Source of the DNA: Burkholderiales bacterium
GTDB lineage: Bacteria; Pseudomonadota; Gammaproteobacteria; Burkholderiales; Usitatibacteraceae
Assembly (NCBI GenBank): GCA_017880705.1
Contig: JADGRS010000071.1
Coordinates: 1-10,580 of the forward strand
Reading direction: 5' to 3'
Length of the DNA: 10,580 nt
Below are positions 1-6,115 of this stretch, piece after piece (the stretch's first letter is position 1; every line of letters starts with the position of its first letter). The notes under the pieces were generated by a model. It was not told the DNA's origin. It worked only from the letters and a program-made list of their open reading frames with translations, and searched no databases. The position numbers and the translations under genes were made by a program.

Positions 1-745
1 CCGAGAGCTTGAGCAGGATCGCGAGCCCGACCGCGGCGACCACCATGCCGGCGATCAGCGTGAAGTGCAGGTCCTTGGTCTTCTCGACGGCGCGCGCGAC
101 CACCCGCGCGAGCGCCGCGACGGCTCCGCCCAGCACCAGCGACCCCACGAAGAGATAGGCCGGACGCAGGAGCGAGTTCTCGATGTCCATGCGCGCCTCG
201 AGATGCGCCGATGCGAGGAGGATCGTCGTGAGGATCGAGGCGAGGAGGCTGTTCAGCGCGACGAGGTTCAGCGCGCGCTCCGTCACCTGCCCCTCGGACT
301 TCGTGTCCTGGATGATGAGCATCACGACCGCGGGCGAGCTCGCCATCGCGATGGCCGCGGCGATGCCCGCCTTCACCGGCGCGAAGTCGAACGCGAGGAG
401 CGTCGCGAACACGGCGCCGAAGGTGAGGAAGCTTTCCGCGAGGCCGGTCGCGGCGAGCGTCCAGTCGCGCATCATCCACTTGAGGTCCATGCGCCGCCCC
501 AGGTCGAAGAGCACCAGTCCGATCGCGAGGTCCACGAAGAGGCGTGCGCCCTCGAGGAGCGGCTCGATCCCCATCGCCTGCGCCAGGGGCGCGAGGATGA
601 TTCCCGCCACCACGTAGCCGATGATGCGCGGAAGCCTCACGCCCCTCGCGACCTCCCCGCCCAGCATGCCGGCGACCAGCAGCACGCCGAAGAGGAGCGG
701 GAAGCTCATCTCGAAGGGCAGCGACGGGAGGAATCCCAGGTTCAT
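1..745 (-). CDS. CPA2-type cation/proton antiporter, N-terminal part (cut by window edge)
   Basis: The minus strand is open for 248 codons from an ATG at 745 to the window edge. It encodes a strongly hydrophobic protein with about seven membrane segments, and the C-terminal half is outside the window. Residues 38-53 (LPRIIGYVVAGIILAP) match the conserved early motif of Kef/CPA2 monovalent cation:proton antiporters (Na_H_Exchanger family), and residues 135-147 (ASSPAVVMLIIQD) match the broken-helix region. Such inner-membrane proteins exchange K+ or Na+ for H+. One oddity: where Kef-type proteins carry a Gln-Asp pair, this one reads L-N-S around residue 165, so the usual acidic residue appears missing. 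An in-frame TTG at 751 and an ATG at codon 13 are alternative starts; no clear ribosome binding site is visible. The gene diverges from the HAD gene across 41 bases. Family is fairly certain; the transported ion is unknown. Confidence 0.85.
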   Translation of the reverse strand, partial: MNLGFLPSLPFEMSFPLLFGVLLVAGMLGGEVARGVRLPRIIGYVVAGIILAPLAQAMGIEPLLEGARLFVDLAIGLVLFDLGRRMDLKWMMRDWTLAATGLAESFLTFGAVFATLLAFDFAPVKAGIAAAIAMASSPAVVMLIIQDTKSEGQVTERALNLVALNSLLASILTTILLASAHLEARMDIENSLLRPAYLFVGSLVLGGAVAALARVVARAVEKTKDLHFTLIAGMVVAAVGLAILLKLS

Positions 746-753
746 GGACAAAG

Positions 754-759
754 TAGAAT
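754..759 (+). promoter_or_regulatory. Possible -10 box for the HAD-birA-coaX cluster
   Basis: TAGAAT differs from TATAAT at one position. It lies 27 bases before the GTG chosen as the HAD start, giving a predicted 5' leader of about 20 bases. No convincing -35 hexamer is visible at 16-18 bp. The same hexamer occurs at a similar distance before the gene at 8541, which is mild support. It is the only candidate in the 41-base divergent gap. Confidence 0.35.
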
Positions 760-786
760 GGCACGAACCCGCATTTGGCATCGGCC

Positions 787-1662
787 GTGAGCAAAAGTTT
801 CTTCCAGAACACCATCGCCCTCGTCTACGATTTCGACGGCACGCTCTCCCCGCAGCCGATGCAGGAGTACACGGTGCTGCCGAAGATCGGGGTCGAGCCG
901 GCGCAGTTCTGGGCGATGGTGAATCGCGAGGCGCGCGAGACCGAGAGCGATCCGATGCTCGTGTACATGCGCCACATCATCGAGGCGCTCGAGCGCGAGA
1001 AGGTCGACGTGAAGCGCGAGGACTTCGCGGCGATGGCGGGCGCGATCGAATATTTCCCCGGAGTCGCGACCTGGTTCGCGCGCATGAACGCCTACGTGAA
1101 GAGGCGCTCGCGCGGGCAGGTGAAGCTCGCGCACTACCTCATCTCCGCGGGCCAGAAGGAGATCCTCGACGGCGTCTCGATCCGCAAGCACTTCAAGCGC
1201 ATCTACGCCTCCGAGTATCACTTCAACCACCACGGCGTCGCGACCTTTCCCAAGCTCCTGGTCACCGACACGCTGAAGACGCAGTTCCTCTTCCGCATCA
1301 ACAAGGGGCTCGAGCTCGTCACCGAATCGATCAACGAGCACATGCCCGAAGCCGAGCGGCCGATTCCCTTCGCGAACATCATCTACGTCGGCGACGGCAT
1401 GACCGACGTGCCGTCGATGGCGCTCACCAAGAAGAGCGGCGGGCACACCGTCGCCGTGTTCGACGCGAAGAGCGAGCGGCAGCGCGCCATCTGCATGAAG
1501 CTGCTCGAGGCCGGGCGCGCGGATTTCATCGCCGAGGCCGACTACCGCAAGGCGAGCAAGCTCTCGAGGCGCGTGGCGTTGCTGCTGGACGCGATCATCG
1601 CCGACGTCGCCTACCGGCGCGAGGCGTTCGAGGTGCGGCAGGAGAACCGCGGCCGCAAATGA
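787..1662 (+). CDS. HAD-superfamily hydrolase (phosphatase)
   Basis: A 291-residue cytoplasmic HAD-type phosphohydrolase. Motif I is D15-F-D17-G-T, with D15 the expected nucleophile. Motif II is probably the Ser in LISAG (about residue 120). Motif IV is GDGMTD, with D203 and D207 as Mg2+ ligands. The long insert between motifs I and II (about residues 25-110) forms the cap that sets substrate choice. The layout resembles phosphoserine phosphatase-like HADs, but the substrate cannot be read from sequence. The start is uncertain: an in-frame TTG at 775 would add four residues, but GTG 787 better fits the putative -10 box and places motif I at the usual distance from the N-terminus. The stop overlaps the birA start (ATGA), so the two are likely translationally coupled. 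No functional link to biotin or CoA is evident; it may simply be the first gene of the transcript. Confidence 0.88.
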   Translation: MSKSFFQNTIALVYDFDGTLSPQPMQEYTVLPKIGVEPAQFWAMVNREARETESDPMLVYMRHIIEALEREKVDVKREDFAAMAGAIEYFPGVATWFARMNAYVKRRSRGQVKLAHYLISAGQKEILDGVSIRKHFKRIYASEYHFNHHGVATFPKLLVTDTLKTQFLFRINKGLELVTESINEHMPEAERPIPFANIIYVGDGMTDVPSMALTKKSGGHTVAVFDAKSERQRAICMKLLEAGRADFIAEADYRKASKLSRRVALLLDAIIADVAYRREAFEVRQENRGRK

Positions 1663-2636
1663 GCGCCCTCACCTTCCAGGCGTTGCGGCGCCTCGCCGAT
1701 GGGCGCTTTCACTCGGGCGAGGACATCGCGCGCGCCCTGAACCGCTCGCGCGCGACCCTGTCGGAGGCGCTCAAGGCGGCGCCGGAGCTCGGTGTCGAGC
1801 TCTTCAGCATCCCCGGAAAAGGTTACCGCCTCGCGGCGCCGATCGAGTTTCTCGACCTGGCCGCGATCGGCGAGCGCCTGCGCGCGCTCGATGCGCGGCT
1901 GCGGCTCGAGATCGTCGACGAGATCGAGTCGACCTCGACGCGGCTGCTGCAGCTCGCCGCGGAGGGTGCCCCCACGGGAACGTGCCTCGCCGCGGAGTGG
2001 CAGAGCTCGGGGCGGGGGCGGCGAGGCCGCTCGTGGGTGTCGAGCCTCGGCGGGTCGCTCACCTTTTCGCTGCTGTGGCGCTTCGAGCGCGGGGCCGGGC
2101 ACCTGGGCGGGCTCTCGCTCGCGGTGGGCGAGGTGGTGGCCCGCGTGCTGCGCGAATGCGGCGTCGAGCGCGTGCAGGTGAAGTGGCCCAACGATGTCGT
2201 CTCCGATTTCCGCAAGCTCGCCGGGATTCTCGTGGAGACGAGCGGCGAGATGCAGGGCCCGAGCGTCGCGGTGATCGGCATCGGCGTGAACTATCGCCTT
2301 TGCGAGAGCGTCCTCGATCGCATCGACCAGCCGGTGACCGATGTCGTGCAATGCTCCCCGGCGGCGGCATCGCGCAGCGAGCTGCTCGCGCGCCTGCTCG
2401 CCTCGCTCGCGCGCATGCTCGACGAGTTCGATCGCGCGGGTTTCGCCGCCTCGCGCGACGCGTGGCGCGCGATGCACGCGTACCAGGGCCGGCGCGTGCG
2501 CGTGTCGCCCCCACGCGACAGCGCCTTCGACGCCGAAGTGATCGACGTGGCGCCCGACGGCGCCCTCGTGGTCGCGACAGCCGACGGACGCACGGTCCAT
2601 CTCTCCTCGGCCGAGATCTCCCTTCGTGGGAAGTGA
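1659..2636 (+). CDS. birA: Bifunctional biotin-[acetyl-CoA-carboxylase] ligase / biotin operon repressor BirA
   Basis: A 325-residue protein of normal length for the two-function form. Residues about 3-55 form a winged helix-turn-helix DNA-binding domain, ending in the wing 'SIPGKGYRL'. Residues about 80-265 form the biotin-protein ligase domain, with the biotinyl-AMP-binding glycine/arginine loop G118-R-G-R-R-G-R-S-W126, the K175-W-P-N-D179 motif carrying the active-site Lys, and 'KLAGIL' from K186. Residues about 275-322 form the small C-terminal SH3-like domain. The enzyme attaches biotin to the carboxyl carrier protein AccB via biotinyl-5'-AMP. With the N-terminal domain present, it should also repress biotin genes when biotin demand is met. 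The ATG overlaps the HAD stop by 4 bases, with AGGAGA 13 bases upstream as a possible ribosome site. The open frame extends far upstream, but that part only shadows the HAD gene. The 3' end overlaps coaX by 11 bases. Confidence 0.97.
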   Translation: MSALTFQALRRLADGRFHSGEDIARALNRSRATLSEALKAAPELGVELFSIPGKGYRLAAPIEFLDLAAIGERLRALDARLRLEIVDEIESTSTRLLQLAAEGAPTGTCLAAEWQSSGRGRRGRSWVSSLGGSLTFSLLWRFERGAGHLGGLSLAVGEVVARVLRECGVERVQVKWPNDVVSDFRKLAGILVETSGEMQGPSVAVIGIGVNYRLCESVLDRIDQPVTDVVQCSPAAASRSELLARLLASLARMLDEFDRAGFAASRDAWRAMHAYQGRRVRVSPPRDSAFDAEVIDVAPDGALVVATADGRTVHLSSAEISLRGK

Positions 2637-3369
2637 AAGGACAATCCTCGCGATCGACGCGGGCAATACCCGCATCAAGTGGGGCGTGCACGCGGGCGGC
2701 GGATGGCGCGCGACCGGATCGATCGGCACCGCGCAATCGGCCGCGCTCTTCGAAGCGCTGCGCGCGCAGTTTCCGGTGGACGCGGCAATCGCATCGAACG
2801 TCGCGGGTCCCCAGGTGCTGGCGAACCTCGAGGCGGCGTGCCGCGAGGGCGGCGTGAAGCTGCACGTGATCCGCGCCGAGCGCGAGGAGCTCGGCGTGAC
2901 GAGCGCGTATCGCGATCCGCGCCAGCTGGGCAGCGATCGCTGGGCCGCGCTCATCGCCGCCCATCGGGGCGAGGAGCCTGGCCACAAGCTCGTCGTGAAC
3001 GCGGGCACGGCGCTCACCATCGATGCGCTCGGCGCGGACGGCCGATTCCTGGGCGGGCTCATCGTCCCGGGCCCGGCTTTGATGCGCCGCTCGCTTCAAG
3101 GCGGAACCGCGGATCTGCGCCTCACGGAAGGAGCGCTCGTGGACCTTCCCGTGACGACGCCCGACGCGATCACCAGCGGCGCGATCCAGGCGTGCGTGGG
3201 CGCGATCGAGCGCCTGGCGCGCGCGATGGCCTCCCGCGGCTCGCCTCCGGGCCGTATCATCCTGTCGGGCGGCGCCGCGGCGGAGATCGCCGCGTCGCTG
3301 CCGCCGCCGGTGAACTTTCGTGAGAACCTGGTGCTCGACGGCCTCGCGCTCATCGCGCGCAAATCCTGA
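2626..3369 (+). CDS. coaX: Type III pantothenate kinase
   Basis: A 247-residue cytoplasmic kinase of the ASKHA fold, catalysing ATP-dependent phosphorylation of pantothenate, the first step of CoA synthesis. Visible motifs: phosphate-binding loop D11-A-G-N-T-R-I-K-W19; G102-S-D-R105 with the probable catalytic Asp104; N125-A-G-T-A-L-T-I-D133; and G143-GLIVPGP150 followed by a C-terminal 'LSGGAAAEI' nucleotide-binding segment. Type III kinases need a monovalent cation and are not inhibited by CoA, unlike CoaA. The start is a GTG lying 11 bases inside birA. The reading frame has no nearer in-frame start that would keep the first phosphate loop at the N-terminus. The birA-coaX pairing is characteristic of betaproteobacteria and some gammaproteobacteria. 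No missing key residues noted. Confidence 0.96.
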   Translation: MGSERTILAIDAGNTRIKWGVHAGGGWRATGSIGTAQSAALFEALRAQFPVDAAIASNVAGPQVLANLEAACREGGVKLHVIRAEREELGVTSAYRDPRQLGSDRWAALIAAHRGEEPGHKLVVNAGTALTIDALGADGRFLGGLIVPGPALMRRSLQGGTADLRLTEGALVDLPVTTPDAITSGAIQACVGAIERLARAMASRGSPPGRIILSGGAAAEIAASLPPPVNFRENLVLDGLALIARKS

Positions 3370-3371
3370 CC

Positions 3372-4022
3372 GTGTCGCGATTCCTGTTCTTCCTGCTGCT
3401 TCTCGCCACCCTGGGCTTCGGCGCCCACCTGTGGCTCTCGGCCGCGGCCGAAAATCACGACTTCTCGGCGCGCGAGCGCAATCGCGACGAGGTGCGCATC
3501 GTCGCGGTGACCCCGCCCGTCGTCGCCGCCCGCACCGAGGAGGAGACGCGCAGGACCGTGCAGAGCCTCGCGGGCGCGGCGTGCGTCGAATTCTCGGGAA
3601 TCGCCGGCGCCGACATCGCGCGCGCGCGCGACGCGTTCGCCGCGCTCAAGCTCGGCGAGCGGCTGGTCGAACGGCGCGTGGAGGAGATCACGCGCTACTG
3701 GGTCTTCGTCGCGCCGGCGAGCGATCGCCGCGCCGCGGAGGCCAGCATGGCGCAACTGCGCCGCCAGGGCGTGAGCGAGATGTCGATCCGCCCCGACAAC
3801 GCGATTTCTCTCGGCGTCTTCTCCACCGAGGACGCCGCCCGCCGCTATCTCTCTTCCCTCGAAGCGAAGGGCGTGAAGGGCGGGGAGATCGGCCCCTTCG
3901 CGCGGGAGATGCGCGAGATCGTGATGCTCATCCGCGAGCCCGACACCGAGACCGTCGCCCGCCTCGCCCTCCTGCAGCGCGACTACACCGGCACCCAGCT
4001 GCGCGCCGTCCCCTGCCCCTAA
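3372..4022 (+). CDS. Membrane-anchored SPOR-domain protein
   Basis: A 216-residue protein with a hydrophobic segment at residues 3-24 that is either an uncleaved anchor or a signal peptide. A linker and a helical region follow, then a SPOR-like domain at about residues 106-185 (ITRYWVFVAP...SISLGVFSTEDAARRY-like layout; the 'ISLGVFSTEDAARRYL' strand-helix is the clearest part). SPOR domains bind denuded peptidoglycan glycan strands, usually at the division septum, so a periplasmic cell-wall role is likely. The GTG start is 2 bases after the coaX stop with no clear ribosome site, implying coupling. A SPOR protein directly after coaX is the usual betaproteobacterial arrangement. The stop TAA (4020-4022) abuts the left repeat of the RAYT unit and overlaps the convergent RAYT stop. 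Domain call is good; exact partner unknown. Confidence 0.8.
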   Translation: MSRFLFFLLLLATLGFGAHLWLSAAAENHDFSARERNRDEVRIVAVTPPVVAARTEEETRRTVQSLAGAACVEFSGIAGADIARARDAFAALKLGERLVERRVEEITRYWVFVAPASDRRAAEASMAQLRRQGVSEMSIRPDNAISLGVFSTEDAARRYLSSLEAKGVKGGEIGPFAREMREIVMLIREPDTETVARLALLQRDYTGTQLRAVPCP

Positions 4023-4681
4023 AAATTCGTGTCAGGTACGCATTTCTTGGGTTTGCGCCCTCGCAGTGCCGTTCGCGCACCTATAGCAGTGCCCGACAGG
4101 CTGGCTTTCCTGATGGCTTCGAGCTCGACTCCCTCCAGGGGCGACGAGAAGAGGGCACGATACGCCGCTCGGCGGGATGTCCCATCACGGCCCAGCGCGC
4201 TCAGCGCGGGATGAGGAGTCACCAGCGCATTCCCTTCGTCCATCGCGTAGAACCGGTGGCTGGACCAGGGATAGACGGAGGGATCCACGACGATTCCCGC
4301 TCGGACGGGATTGAGATCGATGTAGCGATGGCAGCTGAAGAGGTAGTGGTCCGTGGTGACGAGAGATGCATGGAACCGCCCTTCCCACAACGTACCGGTG
4401 CGCTCGTATCTTTGGTTGAAGTATCCGGCGTATCGACGCGAGGCCGAATGCATGGCGCTGGAAATGGCGGAGGGATCCCCCGGTGTTAGCAGCAGATGAA
4501 CATGATTGGTCATGAACACATAGGCATTCACCGCAACCTGGAACTCTTCCGCCGCTTCCTTCATGCAACGCCATAGAAATCGGTAATCTGTCTCAGAATG
4601 GAAGATCTTCTGGCGGTTATTGCCCCGATGGACAACGTGGGAGGGGTAGCCAGGAACGAATTGACGAGGGGTGCGTGCCAT
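4019..4681 (-). CDS. REP-associated tyrosine transposase (RAYT, Y1/HUH family)
   Basis: A 220-residue single-strand DNA transposase of the IS200/IS605-like Y1 superfamily. It shows the RAYT N-terminus (VPGYPSHVVHRGNNRQ, residues 9-24), the HUH metal-binding motif H60-V-H62 within 'MTNHVHLLL', the 'GTLWEGRF' block (96-103), and the likely nucleophile Y120 in 'HRYIDLNPVRAG'. All catalytic elements look intact, so the enzyme may be active. RAYTs cut and join REP hairpins and are held responsible for their spread. ATG 4681 was chosen because family members begin 'MAR.P'; an in-frame TTG at 4690 would add three residues. The reading frame runs through the left repeat and ends at TAG 4019-4021, overlapping the stop of the convergent SPOR gene. 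Its start codon directly abuts the candidate S41 start on the other strand. Codon use is less GC-biased than in its neighbours. Confidence 0.93.
   Translation of the reverse strand: MARTPRQFVPGYPSHVVHRGNNRQKIFHSETDYRFLWRCMKEAAEEFQVAVNAYVFMTNHVHLLLTPGDPSAISSAMHSASRRYAGYFNQRYERTGTLWEGRFHASLVTTDHYLFSCHRYIDLNPVRAGIVVDPSVYPWSSHRFYAMDEGNALVTPHPALSALGRDGTSRRAAYRALFSSPLEGVELEAIRKASLSGTAIGARTALRGRKPKKCVPDTNF
4021..4045 (+). repeat. REP-like repeat copy A (left end of RAYT unit)
   Basis: Copy of the 25-bp repeat with core GTGTCAGGTACG, forward orientation, variant TTC before the core and CATTT after it. It pairs with 4720-4744 as an inverted repeat, with a single mismatch. It also encodes the last residues of the RAYT protein (…CVPDTNF) read on the other strand. 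Confidence 0.9.
4666..4671 (+). promoter_or_regulatory. Possible ribosome binding site for the S41 gene
   Basis: GAGGGG lies 10 bases before ATG 4682, within the 5' part of the RAYT gene on the opposite strand. It supports use of ATG 4682 after insertion of the RAYT unit. It could be chance in GC-rich DNA. Confidence 0.35.
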
Positions 4682-6097
4682 ATGCAACAAACGTGTCGCC
4701 TGGCTGTCGGATTACGCCGAAATTCGTACCTGACACGAATTTTTAATTCGTACCTGACACCAATTCTTGGCTCGCTGCTCGTGGCGGGCTGCTCGATCGT
4801 CGATCCGAACAACATGATCGGTCGGCAGCTGGGAGAGGCGACGCCGTTGCCGACGGAGTTCGTGCCTTCGCCGCCGCCGGCGACGCTGCGTGCCGAGGAT
4901 CGCCGGCGCGCGTTCGACTTCGTTTGGCGAACCATCAACGATCGCTATTACGACGCGAAGCTGAACGGCGTGGACTGGAATGCGATCGCGCGGCGCTACC
5001 AGCCGCTCGCGCTCGCGGCGGCGGACGACGACGCGTTCTGGGACACGCTCGACAGGATGGCGGGCGAGCTGAAGGACGCGCACACGCGGGTCGAATCCCC
5101 GCGGCGCGTCGCGCTGCGCGCGCGCGAGGAGTCGGTGACGCTCGGCTTCACCTTCGTCCCCACCGAGGGCAAGCTCGCCATCGCTTCGGTCAATCCCGAT
5201 TCCGACGCGTGGTGGGCGGGCGTGCGGCCGGGAATGACACTGGTGAAGATCGGAGCCGAGCCCGCGGAGGTCGCGTACGAGAAGGTCAAGTCCGAGACGC
5301 GCCTCGATTCGACCGAGCGCTCGCGGCACTCGCGCGCGCTGCGCCGCCTCATCACCGGCGAGCCGGGCACGAGCGAATCGTTCACCTTCGAGCGCGCCGA
5401 CGGCACGCGCTTCGACGCGAGGCTCACCCGCCGGCGCGTCGTCACGCGCGCCGCCGAAAGCCACCGCGTCCTTCCCTCGGGTTACGGCTACATCCGCTTC
5501 AACGAGTGGACGTTCTCGGCAACGGTGCGCGCGATCGACGGGATCGACTCCCTGAAGGACACGCCCGGCCTCGTGATCGACCTGCGCGGCAATCCCGGCG
5601 GATCGATGCACGCGGTGAACCTGATGCTCGCGCGATTCTTCCCGTCGCGCACCGAGCTGGGCCGCGTCGTCACGCGCGACGGCAAGCCGATCGCGCTCTT
5701 CATGGGCACGTTCCAGATGATCAAGCTGAAGCAGGTGGTCCCGGGCGCCCCGGATGCGTACAAGGGCTCCGTGGTGATCCTCGTGAACTCCGGCAGCGCG
5801 AGCGGCAGCGAGCTCTTCGCGGGCGCCATGCAGGCGGCGGGCCGCGCCGAGGTGATGGGCCAGCCGAGCTGCGGCTGCCTCCTCGGCTTCCTCGGATACG
5901 CGCGCATCCCCGGAGGCGCGGAGCTCGCGTACAGCGAGGTGGGCTTCGTCCTCGGCAACGGCAAGCGCATCGAGGGCGAGGGCGTCATCCCGGATCGCGT
6001 GGTTCCGTTGACGCTTCCCGACCTGCAGATGAATCGCGATCGCGCGCTCGAGGAAGCGCAGGCGCATCTCGCGACCATGAAGCCCTGGGACAAGTAG
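4682..6097 (+). CDS. S41-family (CtpA/tricorn-like) peptidase lipoprotein with repeat-derived N-terminus
   Basis: A 471-residue predicted lipoprotein. After a lipobox V-A-G-C37 come a helical N-terminal region (about 60-140), a PDZ-like region (about 150-190, 'NPDSDAWWAGVRPGMTLVKIG') and an S41 core (about 267-445) with 'GYGYIRFNEW', 'VIDLRGNPGGS' and 'VNSGSASGSELFAGAM'. Ser376 aligns with the catalytic Ser of CtpA/Prc, but the Lys of the usual 'FGKG' is replaced: the segment reads GQPSCGCLLG, with Cys399 at that place. Catalysis may therefore use another base or be lost. ATG 4682 is the best surviving start. The frame also runs upstream to ATG 4598, but that part lies inside the antisense RAYT gene. 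Residues 14-28 (NSYLTRIFNSYLTPI) are translated from two repeat copies, so the native start and early signal peptide were replaced. The n-region is basic, and export remains plausible. It sits 18 bases before the MFS gene and may be cotranscribed with it. Confidence 0.82.
   Translation: MQQTCRLAVGLRRNSYLTRIFNSYLTPILGSLLVAGCSIVDPNNMIGRQLGEATPLPTEFVPSPPPATLRAEDRRRAFDFVWRTINDRYYDAKLNGVDWNAIARRYQPLALAAADDDAFWDTLDRMAGELKDAHTRVESPRRVALRAREESVTLGFTFVPTEGKLAIASVNPDSDAWWAGVRPGMTLVKIGAEPAEVAYEKVKSETRLDSTERSRHSRALRRLITGEPGTSESFTFERADGTRFDARLTRRRVVTRAAESHRVLPSGYGYIRFNEWTFSATVRAIDGIDSLKDTPGLVIDLRGNPGGSMHAVNLMLARFFPSRTELGRVVTRDGKPIALFMGTFQMIKLKQVVPGAPDAYKGSVVILVNSGSASGSELFAGAMQAAGRAEVMGQPSCGCLLGFLGYARIPGGAELAYSEVGFVLGNGKRIEGEGVIPDRVVPLTLPDLQMNRDRALEEAQAHLATMKPWDK
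4720..4744 (-). repeat. REP-like repeat copy B (right end of RAYT unit)
   Basis: Inverted partner of copy A, with TTC before the core and AATTT after it in repeat orientation. Read on the plus strand in the S41 frame it encodes 'NSYLTRIF'. Confidence 0.9.
4745..4766 (-). repeat. REP-like repeat copy C (tandem to copy B)
   Basis: Same orientation as copy B and directly adjoining it, with variant TTG before the core and AATT after it. In the S41 frame it encodes a second 'NSYLTPI' unit, immediately upstream of the hydrophobic core of the lipoprotein signal. Confidence 0.88.
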
Positions 6098-6104
6098 CGG
6101 CCGT

Positions 6105-6110
6105 GGGAAG
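6105..6110 (+). promoter_or_regulatory. Ribosome binding site deciding a TTG start
   Basis: GGGAAG lies 5 bases before TTG 6116 in the 18-base gap after the S41 gene. It is the best visible Shine-Dalgarno sequence near this gene and supports the rare TTG start of the MFS gene. Confidence 0.5.
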
Positions 6111-6115
6111 AGCAA

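Larger units (their letters stand above)
4021..4744. mobile_element. RAYT unit: REP-associated transposase gene with inverted terminal repeat copies
   Basis: A 724-base segment bounded by inverted copies of one repeat (4021-4045 and 4720-4744, matching at 24 of 25 positions) and containing one complete Y1-type transposase gene on the minus strand. Its composition differs from the surroundings: 4501-4560 is 52% G+C by hand count, against 65% at 5581-5640 in the next gene. This suggests acquisition from elsewhere. The left edge is flush with the SPOR stop codon. The right edge is inside the signal-peptide region of the S41 gene and is followed at once by another repeat copy. RAYTs are usually single-copy domesticated genes that mobilise short REP elements, so 'mobile element' here means the gene plus its flanking repeats. 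No target duplication is expected for this family and none is seen. Confidence 0.75.

Noticed and set aside
621..1658. In-frame upstream extension of the birA reading frame (would give a 671-residue protein)
   Set aside because: The translated part before 1659 is arginine-rich, resembles no domain, and overlaps the HAD gene, which has intact motifs. The BirA helix-turn-helix starts properly at ATG 1659.
4021..4766. Repeat copies considered as a CRISPR array
   Set aside because: There are only three copies here, inverted or directly adjoining and without regular spacers, and no cas genes are present.
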